DNA from: Devosia lacusdianchii
GTDB lineage: Bacteria; Pseudomonadota; Alphaproteobacteria; Rhizobiales; Devosiaceae
Direction of reading: 5' to 3'
Length of the DNA: 64,000 bases
Assembly: GCF_022429625.1 (NCBI RefSeq)
Contig: NZ_CP092483.1
Location: 1,116,001 to 1,180,000, forward strand
Part shown: piece after piece, positions 55,718 to 64,000 of the stretch
How positions within the stretch are numbered: the stretch's first letter is position 1
Layout: each line of letters starts with the position of its first letter
Notes under the pieces: generated by a model
Database searches by the model: none
Told to the model about the DNA's origin: nothing
The model's input: the letters and a program-made list of their open reading frames with translations, nothing else
Made by a program: the position numbers and the translations under genes

Positions 55718-55936
55718 ATGCGAGCCACCCTGAGAGCGAAAGCCATCGCAGTTTGCGACGACAAGATTGCCAAGAAGGGCGACGGCGTCGGCCTGTCCTT
55801 CTATGCTTTCTTCGCCAACCGCAACGACGACCCGGAACTGCTGATGGAAGCGGCCGAGTGGTGGATCAAGACCCACGCGCTCGACCACTTTGAAAAAGCG
55901 GCCAAGATACGAGACATGATCAAAGCCGGGCTCTAA
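55718..55936 (+). CDS. Small conserved protein (DUF6500-like)
   Basis: A 72-residue protein: VCDDKIAKKGDGVGLSFYAFFANRNDDPELLMEAAEWWIKTH. It is conserved in feel (YAFFANRND, a charged C-terminal helix), and I believe it matches the DUF6500 family, though this is from memory. It follows the urocanase homologue with no gap, so it is probably in the same transcript. No function is known. Confidence 0.6.
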   Translation: MRATLRAKAIAVCDDKIAKKGDGVGLSFYAFFANRNDDPELLMEAAEWWIKTHALDHFEKAAKIRDMIKAGL

Positions 55937-55956
55937 CGCCTCGGCGAGATGACCGT

Positions 55957-56814
55957 CTAGATCTCACTCTTCCAGCTATATTGCGGCGAATAGCCTAGCA
56001 TGCGCTTGGCTTTTTCGATGCTCAACAGCGTTCCGTTGGCGCTGAGATTGCCCTTGGTCGGCACGGTCGGGAACACCTCGGCCAGCAGCGACATGTTGGA
56101 TCGGCTCATCACGGTATCGGCGTTGGCGATGATGAAGGCTTCGAAACCGGTGAAGTCGGCCTGGATCGAGCGGCGAACGGCCTGGGCGCCGTCGCGGGCA
56201 TCGATATAGCCCCACAGGTTCCATTTCCGGCTGCGTGGATCGGCGTCGAACCTGGGGAAGGCCGCATAGTCCTCGGGGTTCATGACATTGGAGAAACGCA
56301 GGCCGACAATGCGCAGGGACGGGTCCCAGCGGCAGAATTGCGCGGCCATGGTTTCGTCGAGCAGCTTGCCCAGTGAATAGGCCGATTCAGGGCGAGGATA
56401 GTATTCCTCGTCGACCGGGGCATAGGGCGGCGGGGTGTCGAATGGCAGGCCGAGAACGGTCTCGCTCGAGGCGAAGACGATGTTCTTGATGCCGGCGAGG
56501 CGGCTGGCCTCGAAGATATTGTAGGTCGTGGGTACGTTGTTGGCGAAGATGCGTGCATTCGCCGCCAGGCCCGGCGCGGGAATGGCGGCCAGATGCACGA
56601 CGGCATCGAACGGCCCCTTGCGCTCATCCACCCCGCCCAAAATAGCGGCGGCGACTTCGCCGAAGTTGGTGAGGTCGATCCGCACGCTGGGGCAAATCAG
56701 CTCGGGCAGGGGCTGTTGGTCGATATTGAGCACATCATAGCCATGGGTCACCAGATCGCGCAGCACCGCGCGCCCCAGCTTGCCGCTGCCACCTGTCACC
56801 AAAACCTTGGCCAT
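55957..56814 (-). CDS. NAD-dependent epimerase/dehydratase (extended SDR)
   Basis: A 285-residue extended short-chain dehydrogenase. VLVTGGSGKLGRAVLRDL binds NAD, and AYSLGK near residue 146 holds the catalytic Tyr and Lys. The C-terminal part includes WGYIDARDGAQAV, typical of sugar-nucleotide or uronate-type members. The ATG at 56814 has GAGGAGG; eight extra upstream codons are possible. It is convergent with the catabolic block. The substrate is unknown. Confidence 0.83.
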   Translation of the reverse strand: MAKVLVTGGSGKLGRAVLRDLVTHGYDVLNIDQQPLPELICPSVRIDLTNFGEVAAAILGGVDERKGPFDAVVHLAAIPAPGLAANARIFANNVPTTYNIFEASRLAGIKNIVFASSETVLGLPFDTPPPYAPVDEEYYPRPESAYSLGKLLDETMAAQFCRWDPSLRIVGLRFSNVMNPEDYAAFPRFDADPRSRKWNLWGYIDARDGAQAVRRSIQADFTGFEAFIIANADTVMSRSNMSLLAEVFPTVPTKGNLSANGTLLSIEKAKRMLGYSPQYSWKSEI

Positions 56815-57009
56815 GCGAACCTCCTCAATTTCAAGCACTTACGCACCTTTGTGAGGCCTAGCCTCGCACGGAAGCAGCAGCCTGCCAACCCGGCGACAAA
56901 GGTAAATGCTTGATGAACGCGGCCCTCACGGACGGTTCAAGGCCGCTGGCGCCATATGGCCTCAAGGGACGGCGAAATGCCGAACCAACATCAATTGAGG
57001 AGAACCGAA

Positions 57010-57444
57010 ATGAACAAGCTGACCACTCTCACCGCCATCGCCGGCCTCGTAACCGCCTTGACCACCATTGCCAGTCCGGCGGCGGTCTTCAACCACGTCG
57101 CGGGCAAACCGAATGTCCCGGGCTCTGCCGAGGCCACCGATCCCGATTGTACTGCCGTTCTCGGCTACATGCGGACGCCCAAGGGCGCGGAAATCATGAG
57201 CCTGGTGGCCGCCCACATCGCCATCATCCCGGTCTGCGAGGATCTGACGGTGCCCGGCCGCAACAATTACGGCCCGCTATTCGTCAACGGCAATGCCGAG
57301 CTGCTGCGGCAGCCGATCGCCCGCAATCCGGCGCTGATCGATGCGCTCCGTGCCCGCGATTATGACCAGAACGATGTCGTCTCGGTTCGCTTCGGCGGCA
57401 ATGACAGCATCATCTTCTACGTCCACCAGCGCGACATGCGCTGA
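57010..57444 (+). CDS. Exported hypothetical protein
   Basis: A 144-residue protein with an N-terminal signal-like segment (MNKLTTLTAIAGLVTALTT to ASPAAV). The mature part has two cysteines (DPDCTAV, IPVCEDL) that could pair, and a final strand SIIFYVHQRDMR. GAGGAG precedes the ATG. I do not recognise a family. Frames reading across it in other phases are rejected because this one alone has a signal peptide and a good site. Confidence 0.6.
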   Translation: MNKLTTLTAIAGLVTALTTIASPAAVFNHVAGKPNVPGSAEATDPDCTAVLGYMRTPKGAEIMSLVAAHIAIIPVCEDLTVPGRNNYGPLFVNGNAELLRQPIARNPALIDALRARDYDQNDVVSVRFGGNDSIIFYVHQRDMR

Positions 57445-57565
57445 GCGTCTGCACGAGCTTGCCGCCAAGATGAACGGTTTCTGAACGTCGATCTCAGCAT
57501 CGGTTCAAACCATTGGTGGCAAGCTCACAATCACAGCAACGAAATTCGCTCTTGGGAGACATCAA

Positions 57566-57904
57566 ATGAACAAGCAACAGGAAAAGGTTCTGGTCGCCGC
57601 CCTCTGTGGCCTGGTGATCACCGCCGCCGGTGCTTTCGCCGTGCAGCCCGCCATGGCCGCCGGCTATCAGGTCGATCAGCTGGCCCAGGTGACCGGCGTC
57701 GCGCAGTGGGACAACCTCAACGTCCGCAAGTGGCCCGCCTCCTATTCGCAGAAGATCGGTGCTTTCGAGCCCGGCGCCCATGTCTGGGTGGAACGCTGCA
57801 TCGAGGCAAAGACCGGCGCCGACTGGTGCCTGGTCGATAGCGACTACACCCGCGGTTGGGTGAACTCCAAGTATCTGACCGTCGTGCAAGATTGGGACAT
57901 TTGA
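57566..57904 (+). CDS. Exported bacterial SH3 (SH3b) domain protein
   Basis: A 112-residue protein with a signal peptide of about 31 residues ending AMAA. The rest is one SH3b domain: VTGVAQWDNLNVRKWPASYSQKIGAFEPGAHVWVERC to WCLVDSDYTRGWVNSKYL. Such domains bind peptidoglycan or peptides in the periplasm. GGGAGA precedes the ATG. Single gene, 121 bp after the previous one. Confidence 0.8.
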   Translation: MNKQQEKVLVAALCGLVITAAGAFAVQPAMAAGYQVDQLAQVTGVAQWDNLNVRKWPASYSQKIGAFEPGAHVWVERCIEAKTGADWCLVDSDYTRGWVNSKYLTVVQDWDI

Positions 57905-58099
57905 TCCGCATGTCGGCGAAGGCGGAGATCTGACTGGTCGTTGCGATCCGTCGCCGCAGATCGTGGCAGTAGCCTGCCGGGTCTCCACCTTCGCCGATAT
58001 GGCTCTTTCGAGTTTCGTGCCTGCCTCCTTCCCATGCTCTGTTGACTTTTCCGGTCCTGCGCTGTTCGTGAAGACAGCCTGGACCGGAGTTTTTTTCTG

Positions 58100-59095
58100 A
58101 TGGACGCCAATCCCATTCTCGCCGAAACCGTGCGCGGCAACTGGGTCGAAAATCGCCACCGCGGCGCCTATGTGGTTATCGACGCCAATGGCACGATCAT
58201 CGCCTCGGCCGGTGACATCGAGCGCGCCATCTTCCCCCGTTCCGCCATCAAGTCGATGCAGGCGCTGCCCATCTTCGCCCGCGGCGCCGAGAACAAGTTT
58301 CATCACAGCGAGGAAGAACTGGCGCTGGCTTGCGCTTCGCACCATGGCGAGGATGCGCATGTGGCGACGGCGAGCGGGCTGCTGGCGCGCATCGGCCTTT
58401 CGGTCGCCGACCTCGAATGCGGTGCGCACCAGCCGAGCAATGCAGCCGCGCGCGAGGCACTGCGCCGCGCTGGGGCTGAGCCGAGTGCGCTGCACAATAA
58501 TTGCTCGGGCAAGCATTCCGGCATGCTGAGTGTCGCCCTGGCCATGGGCCTGCCCACCTCAGGCTATGTGGCGCGCGAGCATGAGGTGCAGCGCGCGGTG
58601 CGTAGCGCCGTCGAGACGGTGATTGGCGAGCGCCTCACCGAAGACAAGTGCGGTACCGACGGTTGCTCGATTCCCACTTTCGCGGCGCCGCTGCGTGCCT
58701 TCGCTTACGGCTTCGCCCGCATGTCGACCGGACAGGGTCTGGCCCCCGACCTCGCTTATGCCGCCAAACGCCTGTTCGACGCTGCAACCAGCCACCCGCA
58801 TCTGGTGGCAGGAACCGGCCACCCCGACACTTTGCTTATGACTGCGTTCAAAGGCCGGCTAATGCAGAAGGTCGGTGCGGAAGCCGTGCAGTGCGGCGCC
58901 ATCCGCGACAAGGGCTGGGGCTATGCCCTCAAATGCGACGACGGCAATGTTGCAGCCTCGCAGGCCATGCTGGCCGGAATACTGCTCAAGCTAGCCGATC
59001 CGGACACCGAACAACGGGCGCTGCTCGAGAAATATGCGCGCCAGCCGATCAACAGTGTTCGTGGCATGCAGGTGGGTGAGCTGCGAGCTTGTTAA
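58100..59095 (+). CDS. L-asparaginase, rhizobial (ReAII-like, class 3) type
   Basis: A 331-residue asparaginase of the Asparaginase_II family, unrelated to the bacterial AnsA/AnsB fold. The serine-lysine motif PRSAIKSMQALP near residues 48-59, CASHHGEDAH near 78-87, NNCSGKHSGML near 133-143 and KCGTDGCSIPTFA near 183-195 hold the conserved Ser-x-x-Lys, Cys and Lys residues. The enzyme hydrolyses L-asparagine to aspartate and ammonia. T-rich DNA precedes the ATG without a strong ribosome site. Confidence 0.9.
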   Translation: MDANPILAETVRGNWVENRHRGAYVVIDANGTIIASAGDIERAIFPRSAIKSMQALPIFARGAENKFHHSEEELALACASHHGEDAHVATASGLLARIGLSVADLECGAHQPSNAAAREALRRAGAEPSALHNNCSGKHSGMLSVALAMGLPTSGYVAREHEVQRAVRSAVETVIGERLTEDKCGTDGCSIPTFAAPLRAFAYGFARMSTGQGLAPDLAYAAKRLFDAATSHPHLVAGTGHPDTLLMTAFKGRLMQKVGAEAVQCGAIRDKGWGYALKCDDGNVAASQAMLAGILLKLADPDTEQRALLEKYARQPINSVRGMQVGELRAC

Positions 59096-59098
59096 TGT

Positions 59099-59207
59099 GT
59101 TCCAACAGTTTTTGGCATAGTTCGAAAGTTTTGTTGGAACAGTTGAAAATTCAGTGCTATCTCTGAGTTCCAACAAAATTGCAGGAACTGAGAAAAAGTG
59201 TTGGAAC
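59099..59207. promoter_or_regulatory. Four alternating 9-bp operator repeats before the nucleotidyltransferase gene
   Basis: GTTCCAACA at 59099-59107 and 59167-59175 alternates with its complement TGTTGGAAC at 59132-59140 and 59199-59207. Start-to-start distances are 33, 35 and 32 bp, about three helical turns. The last copy overlaps the GTG start codon at 59198. This is a strong candidate for a cooperative autorepressor site. Confidence 0.75.
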
Positions 59208-60244
59208 AGCCGCAATTTCAAGCGTTGAACAACGATCAGCGGCGTGAGGTCGTCAACACACAACAACGCTTCATGGCTTGGCAGGAGGCGCGCCAGAGGC
59301 TGTTGGAGACGCGTGGCTCTATGGTCTGGCAGACCAAAAAGGGCGCCGACTACCTGATGCGCAGCTATTACGACAAGACTGGGCGCCGCAAGCAGACCAG
59401 TCTGGGCGTCCGATCCGCTGACACCGAAGCGCAAAAGATCGAATTCGAGCTGCGCCGCGATGAAGCCAAGACGCGGTTCAAGGCTATCGATGTCGTGATG
59501 GACCGGCAGGCAGCGATCAATCGTGCCGTCTCGCTGGGTCGCGTGCCCATGACCAGTGCCAAAATCATCCGTGCGTTGAACGATGCCGGCGTGCTCGGTG
59601 CCGGCCTGCGCATCGTCGGCACCAATGCCATCTATGCTTATGAAGCGCCGGCCGGTGTGACCGTTGATGCCAGCATCACGACGACGGGCGACATAGACCT
59701 GCTGTTCGACAGCCGTCAGAAGCTGCGCCTCGTCGGATCAGAGGAAGTATCAGAGCAGTCGCTGCTCGACGTGCTGACCAGCGTCGACAAGAGCTTTGCA
59801 AAGACGAGGCAGGCGTATCGCGCGCAGAACGCGGACGGCTATCTGGTCGACCTCATCAAGCCTATGCGCAATCCGCCGTGGAAAAAGGATCGTGTCCGTA
59901 TCGGCGACGCCGAAGCGGACCTGACGGCTTCCGAAATCGAGGGGCTGGTCTGGCTGGAGAATTCTCCGTCCTTCGAGGCGATAGCCATCGATGAGCGCGG
60001 TTACCCGCTGCGGATCGTCGCCGCCGATCCGCGCGTCTGGGCCATCCACAAGCATTGGGTGTCCCAGCGCATCGACCGCGACCCGATCAAGAAGCGGCGC
60101 GATGCCGAGCAGGCGCGAGTGGTTGGCGCCATCGTGGCGCAATTCCTGCTGCACCTGCCGGCCAATCCTGCCGACCTGCGCATGCTGCCGATGTCGGTGG
60201 TGGACGACGCCGCCTTCATCTTCGCACAAGCGGGGCAGGACTAG
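59198..60244 (+). CDS. Nucleotidyltransferase-fold protein (GSU2403-like)
   Basis: A 348-residue protein. The N-terminal 100 residues are helical and charged. The middle carries the nucleotidyltransferase signature: GTNAIYAYEA then TTGDIDLLFDSRQ near residue 165, with the paired Asp residues of the active site. This arrangement matches the GSU2403-type NTP_transf_8 family, whose function is unknown. The start is GTG at 59198, inside the fourth operator repeat. It may be a toxin-like or RNA-modifying enzyme; there is no obvious antitoxin gene beside it. Confidence 0.75.
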   Translation: MLEQPQFQALNNDQRREVVNTQQRFMAWQEARQRLLETRGSMVWQTKKGADYLMRSYYDKTGRRKQTSLGVRSADTEAQKIEFELRRDEAKTRFKAIDVVMDRQAAINRAVSLGRVPMTSAKIIRALNDAGVLGAGLRIVGTNAIYAYEAPAGVTVDASITTTGDIDLLFDSRQKLRLVGSEEVSEQSLLDVLTSVDKSFAKTRQAYRAQNADGYLVDLIKPMRNPPWKKDRVRIGDAEADLTASEIEGLVWLENSPSFEAIAIDERGYPLRIVAADPRVWAIHKHWVSQRIDRDPIKKRRDAEQARVVGAIVAQFLLHLPANPADLRMLPMSVVDDAAFIFAQAGQD

Positions 60245-60326
60245 CCCGTAGCGGCGTTTGGTCCGATCGATTTGCGATGGCGGGGTGCTAGGGTTCGGTA
60301 TCGGTTGATCCGCCTCCGAGGTTGCG

Positions 60327-60788
60327 ATGCGAAACGACAGAGCCTTGCCTTACAGCTATCGCAACGATCCGGATGTCCCGGCCTTTCCAGACGACCAACC
60401 GATCATTGTCTTCGACGGCGAATGTGCGTTCTGCTCCGGCTGGGTGCAGTTCGCCCTGCGCCACGATCGACGCGGACGCTATCGCTTCCTCGCAGCGCAA
60501 TCGGCCCTGGGTCGGGCACTTTACGTCCATTACGGGCTCGATCCGACCGACTATCAGACCAATATACTGATCAAGGATGGTATGGGCCTGTTCGAGGCCG
60601 AGGGGTCGCTGCAGATGATCAGTGGCCTGGCCGGCTGGTTTCCGCTGGTCAATGTGGTGCGTATCCTGCCCACGCCAATTCTCAACTGGGCCTATCATCG
60701 GCTGGCCAGTAACCGCTACCGCTGGTTCGGCCGCCATGAGCAGTGCTTCGTGCCGACGGCCGAAACGCGTGCGCGGTTTCTGGCATGA
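60327..60788 (+). CDS. DCC-family thiol-disulfide oxidoreductase-like protein (YuxK/DUF393)
   Basis: A 153-residue DUF393 protein with IIVFDGECAFCSGWVQF, where Asp-Gly-x-Cys-x-x-Cys is the family motif at about residues 30-35. The later segment RYRWFGRHEQCF closes the domain. A redox role is predicted. It overlaps the following gene by 4 bp, so the two are translated together. Confidence 0.87.
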   Translation: MRNDRALPYSYRNDPDVPAFPDDQPIIVFDGECAFCSGWVQFALRHDRRGRYRFLAAQSALGRALYVHYGLDPTDYQTNILIKDGMGLFEAEGSLQMISGLAGWFPLVNVVRILPTPILNWAYHRLASNRYRWFGRHEQCFVPTAETRARFLA

Positions 60789-62458
60789 GGCTCACCGTCC
60801 TGATCGTAGGCGGCTACGGCACCTTTGGCGGACGGCTGGCGGCATTGCTGGCCGAGGACAGCCGGCTGCGCCTGCTGATCGGCGGGCGATCGCTCGATAA
60901 GGCCGGGGCATTGATTGCCCGCCTGCCCAAGGGGGCGGAACTGGTGCCAGTAATCTTTGATCGGGATAGCGGAACAGCGGGAGAGATCCGGGCGCTCGGT
61001 GTCGACGTGCTGGTCGATGCGACAGGACCGTTCCAGAACTATGGCGATGACCCCTTCCGGCTGGTGCGCGAGACGATTGCTGCCCGAGCCCACTATCTCG
61101 ATCTCGCTGATAGCTCGGCCTTCGTCGCCGGGATCGCGCAATTCGACGCGGCGGCGCGCGAGCAGGGCGTCTTCGTTCTTTCGGGCGTCAGCAGCTTTCC
61201 TGTCCTGTCGGTGGCGGCGATGCGTGAGCTGACCCGTGGCATGAGCTGCGTCACATCGCTGACCGGCGGGATTGCGCCGTCGCCCCGCGCGGGCATCGGC
61301 GGCAATGTAGTGCAGGCGATCATGTCCTATGCCGGCCAATCGATCCAACTGACCCGCGACGGACGAACCACGACGGCGTCGGCACTGACCGAATCCACCC
61401 GCTATACCATCGCGCCACCTGGCGGCCTGCCACTGCGCAATACGCGCTTCTCGCTGATCGATGTGCCGGAACTGATGCTGCTGTCGGCGGCCCAGCCGGG
61501 TCTGCAATCGGTCTGGATGGGCGGCGGGACGCGGCCCGAAATCCTGCTGCGGGCTCTCAACCTGCTGGCCTGGCTGGTGCGACTGCGGCTGCTGCCGTCG
61601 GTCGGCTGGCTTGCCGGCTTCGGCCATTGGCTTATGAGCAGGATGCACTGGGGCGAACATCGCGGCGGGATGTTTGTCGAGGTCGCCGGCACGCGCGACG
61701 GGGCGACGCTGAAGCGGTCATGGCATCTGGTGGCCGAGGGCGACGATGGACCGTTCATCCCTTCGATGGCGATCGCGATCATCGTCGGCAAACTGCTTGA
61801 CGGCACGCAACCGGCCATTGGCGCCCGCCCAGCGCTCGATGCGTTGTCGCTGGCTGATTACGAAGCTCGGTTCAGAAGCAAGAACATGGCATGGGGCATG
61901 TGGGAGGATGGGCCGGAACCCGATGGCCCGCTCTATCGCGAAGTGCTTGGCGAAGCCTGGGAGCGATTGCCCGGCGCGGTGCGCTGTCTGCATGACTGGC
62001 GTGGCGGACAGGTGGTGGCCGGCGAGGCCGATGTTATTATCGGTTCGGGATGGCTGGCGCGGATCGTGCACCGTGTCATGGGATTTCCGGCGGCCGGGCA
62101 GGGCGTGCCGGTGAGCGTCAACTTCTCGGAGCGCGATGGTGTCGAGACCTGGACCCGCGACTTCGCCGGGCGGCGCTTCAGCAGCGATCAAAGCGCCGGT
62201 ATCGGACGCAACGAGAGGCTGATTGTCGAGCGGTTCGGACCCGTGCGCGTGGCGCTGGCGGTGCTCGGCGACGAGACGGGCCTACGGCTGGTCATCCGAA
62301 GCTGGACGCTGTTCGGCATGCCCTTGCCGCTGGCCCTGGGGCCGACCACCGAGGCCCGCGAGCACGAAGCCGATGGGCGGTTCCATTTCGACGTGTCCAT
62401 TGGCCACCGGCTGACCGGATTGATCGTTCGCTATCGCGGCTGGCTCATCCGACGGTGA
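60785..62458 (+). CDS. Saccharopine dehydrogenase-like protein with C-terminal DUF4166
   Basis: A 557-residue fusion. The first 200 residues are an NAD(P)-binding Rossmann domain (LIVGGYGTFGGRLAALL, then LVDATGPFQNYGDDPFRLVRE) of the saccharopine-dehydrogenase-like group. The last 180 residues (from about LGEAWERLPGAVRCLHDW) match DUF4166. The ATG at 60785 overlaps the DCC gene (ATGA). Homologues commonly share this DCC neighbour; the reaction is unknown. Its end overlaps the convergent Tat-exported gene by 14 bp. Confidence 0.82.
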   Translation: MRLTVLIVGGYGTFGGRLAALLAEDSRLRLLIGGRSLDKAGALIARLPKGAELVPVIFDRDSGTAGEIRALGVDVLVDATGPFQNYGDDPFRLVRETIAARAHYLDLADSSAFVAGIAQFDAAAREQGVFVLSGVSSFPVLSVAAMRELTRGMSCVTSLTGGIAPSPRAGIGGNVVQAIMSYAGQSIQLTRDGRTTTASALTESTRYTIAPPGGLPLRNTRFSLIDVPELMLLSAAQPGLQSVWMGGGTRPEILLRALNLLAWLVRLRLLPSVGWLAGFGHWLMSRMHWGEHRGGMFVEVAGTRDGATLKRSWHLVAEGDDGPFIPSMAIAIIVGKLLDGTQPAIGARPALDALSLADYEARFRSKNMAWGMWEDGPEPDGPLYREVLGEAWERLPGAVRCLHDWRGGQVVAGEADVIIGSGWLARIVHRVMGFPAAGQGVPVSVNFSERDGVETWTRDFAGRRFSSDQSAGIGRNERLIVERFGPVRVALAVLGDETGLRLVIRSWTLFGMPLPLALGPTTEAREHEADGRFHFDVSIGHRLTGLIVRYRGWLIRR

Positions 62459-63746
62459 CGTTCGGGTAGCGCGCGGCGTTGTTCAGCAAGTCGGGCTCAA
62501 CGATATCTTCCCACGCCATGCCGATGACGGCGTGATCGAGCGGCTGGTAGATCATATTGTCGGTAATGTGCACTGGCCCGGCATCCGGCGCGACGCTAAC
62601 GCCGATCCCGACATCGCAACCCGAAATGACATTCGAGGAAATCAGCACATTCTGTAGGTACGGACCGTATCCGGCGACGATGGCGATGCCCGGAACGTTC
62701 TGGATAATATTGCCCGTAACGGCCGCGTTGGCTTGCGCCGCAATGCCCACGGGGCTGCTGTCGGGATTGACGGGCGAGGACGGCAGGATATTGCGGACGA
62801 TATTGCCGGTGCAGACAGCCAGCTGGCCACCCTGATCGAAGTTGGTCATCGAGATGCCGAACGCGGCACTATCGACAATATTGTTCGCAATAACCGAACC
62901 GGAAAATCCGAACTCGGAGAAAATCGCCGATTCACGCGACCGTAAGCAGGTATTGTTGCTGACATGGGTGTTGTTTGTGGTGTTGAGGCGGATGGCACTG
63001 AAGGCGCAGTCGGCGATGTGGTTATCAGAGACGATGACCTCATCCGCCCGAAAGATGTTGATGCCATTGCCGTTCTGGCCGTTGCCCCCATCGCGCCAGT
63101 CGATATTGGCGATGCGATTGCCGGTGACGATGGAGCCATCGGGGCCGCTTTCGCTGCGCCAGATGCGGATGCCGGCATTGCCACAGAGATCGATGTGATT
63201 GCCGGTGACCAATAGGCCCCGGCTGTCCATGGAGTGGATGGCAGCGTCACCGAGTTCGGTGAAACGGCAGTTGCTGATGGTGACGCCCGAGTTGCTGATA
63301 GCGACACCCGTGCCGGCCGTGCGGAAGTGGCAGCGCTCAAGAGTAATGCTTTCGCTGGCCTCAATGGTCAGCGCCGCCAGACCGGACGCGAACCCGATAT
63401 CGCGCAGTACCACCGAGCCGCGGTCGCGAATGGCGACGCCGCTGCCGTCGATCAGCGTGGTGATCTCGGTGCGCCCCGGCACCCCCTCGACCGCCAGATT
63501 GCCGGGAAGGTCGATCCCCAGCACATGGATGATGCCCGGAGGTAGCCGAAGCGTTTGGCCGGCGGCCGCCGCCTGGTCCAGAGCGCTCTGCAGCGCCGAG
63601 GTCTGGTCCTGCGTCGTGTCGCCCGCGACTCCTAGCGTTGTGGCATCAAGCGTGGTTTGAGCACGCGCCAGAGTCGGCGTAGCAACGGCGACGGTCGCGA
63701 GTCCGGCAAGGATGCGACGGCGATTGGCAAGCAGCATCTTGGTCAT
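62445..63746 (-). CDS. Tat-exported right-handed beta-helix repeat protein (TIGR03808-like)
   Basis: A 433-residue protein with a twin-arginine signal (ANRRRILAGLATVAVATPTLARAQ). The mature part is made of about 22-residue beta-helix turns rich in NxIxN and GI/V patterns, such as VTGNRIANI, VSDNHIADC and VTGNIIQNV. It matches the family of twin-arginine repeat proteins known as TIGR03808, found in rhizobia and relatives. A polysaccharide-binding or pectate-lyase-like fold is expected; no catalytic residues were identified. Confidence 0.85.
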   Translation of the reverse strand: MTKMLLANRRRILAGLATVAVATPTLARAQTTLDATTLGVAGDTTQDQTSALQSALDQAAAAGQTLRLPPGIIHVLGIDLPGNLAVEGVPGRTEITTLIDGSGVAIRDRGSVVLRDIGFASGLAALTIEASESITLERCHFRTAGTGVAISNSGVTISNCRFTELGDAAIHSMDSRGLLVTGNHIDLCGNAGIRIWRSESGPDGSIVTGNRIANIDWRDGGNGQNGNGINIFRADEVIVSDNHIADCAFSAIRLNTTNNTHVSNNTCLRSRESAIFSEFGFSGSVIANNIVDSAAFGISMTNFDQGGQLAVCTGNIVRNILPSSPVNPDSSPVGIAAQANAAVTGNIIQNVPGIAIVAGYGPYLQNVLISSNVISGCDVGIGVSVAPDAGPVHITDNMIYQPLDHAVIGMAWEDIVEPDLLNNAARYPNVTVG

Positions 63747-63864
63747 GCCGTATCATGCCTTGCCTCGGTTGCTCTTGCCATCAGGATTGGAAAACAGAGT
63801 TACGAGTTGTCCCGTCGCGACCGGGGCGGCTATAAGAACCCAACTTTGATAGGATGGTGCGGCT

Positions 63865-64000
63865 ATGCTTGCTGATGACAAGATCTTTCTCGGGACCAGC
63901 GCGCACCCCGAATATCTTGCTCTCAAATACGGCAATCGCCATGGTCTGGTGACTGGCGCGACCGGTACTGGCAAGACAGTGACCTTGCAGGTGATGGCCG
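63865..64000 (+). CDS. HerA/DUF853-type ATPase, N-terminal part
   Basis: The first 45 codons of a gene cut by the window end. FLGTSAHPEYLALKYGNRHGLVTGATGTGKT includes a Walker A loop (GATGTGKT) in the context typical of DUF853/YjgR-like HerA helicase-type ATPases. AGGA-like bases precede the ATG at 63865. It is divergent from the Tat-exported gene. Confidence 0.75.
   Translation, partial: MLADDKIFLGTSAHPEYLALKYGNRHGLVTGATGTGKTVTLQVMA

Noticed and set aside
56910..57365. 151-codon frame overlapping the exported hypothetical protein
   Set aside because: It is out of phase with the frame at 57010 that has a ribosome site and a signal peptide.

Overview
The window is high-GC, densely coding chromosomal DNA of an alphaproteobacterium, most likely a Devosia-like member of the Hyphomicrobiales. 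This is inferred from the Rhizobium-type rhamnose locus (bifunctional RhaD, RhaI, RhaSTPQ, RhaM), the aerobic cob operon, an FnrL-type regulator beside cydABX, opgH/opgC, a DUF1127 protein, a TIGR03808-type Tat repeat protein and several families of extragenic palindromes. No rRNA, tRNA, CRISPR, integrase or transposase was found.

Layout. 1-1583: end of opgH, then opgC (periplasmic glucans). 1580-7651 (minus): operon cobF-G-H-I-J-L-M for the aerobic corrin ring; cobK is absent. 7704-11228: two separate ArsR/SRPBCC-domain modules, each with an alpha/beta hydrolase nearby; both arsR genes carry a dyad operator at their start codon. 11340-13070: DUF305 protein, GGCT-like protein, LacI regulator. 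13266-16833: sugar ABC transporter (ATPase, permease, binding protein) behind tandem LacI-type operators. 17040-19979 (minus): copA-cueR-copZ copper efflux with a CueR-type promoter. 20097-27656: FnrL-type regulator, cydDC, an FNR box and cydABX (cytochrome bd). 27919-32510: DUF1127, ybaK, two LysR regulators, mmsA. 32745-42727: L-rhamnose catabolism (rhaI, rhaD; divergent rhaR, rhaSTPQ, rhaM), with a DUF559 nuclease-like gene flanked by palindromes inserted between the two permease genes.

42954-55936 is the most interesting block. A regulator with two LysR-type HTH domains is divergent from a histidine/phenylalanine-lyase homologue that lacks the MIO-forming Ala-Ser-Gly. Behind the lyase come an OpuC/YehZ-like ABC transporter, a hydantoinase, an N-carbamoyl amidohydrolase, a DUF917 protein, a TfoX_N protein and a urocanase homologue. 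This set matches, step for step, the pathway that degrades ergothioneine (or S-methyl-ergothioneine) to glutamate. Uptake by the OpuC-like transporter would feed lyase (loss of trimethylamine), thiourocanate hydratase, thiohydantoin desulfurase (DUF917), hydantoinase and carbamoylase.

55957-64000: NAD-dependent epimerase, two small exported proteins, a rhizobial-type asparaginase, a nucleotidyltransferase-fold protein behind four regularly spaced alternating 9-bp operators, a DCC-family protein coupled to a saccharopine-dehydrogenase-like/DUF4166 protein, a Tat-exported right-handed beta-helix protein and the start of a HerA/DUF853-type ATPase cut by the window end.

At least four families of palindromic repeats are scattered through intergenic DNA. 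One copy lies in frame inside cydD, and others form both ends of the DUF559 gene.
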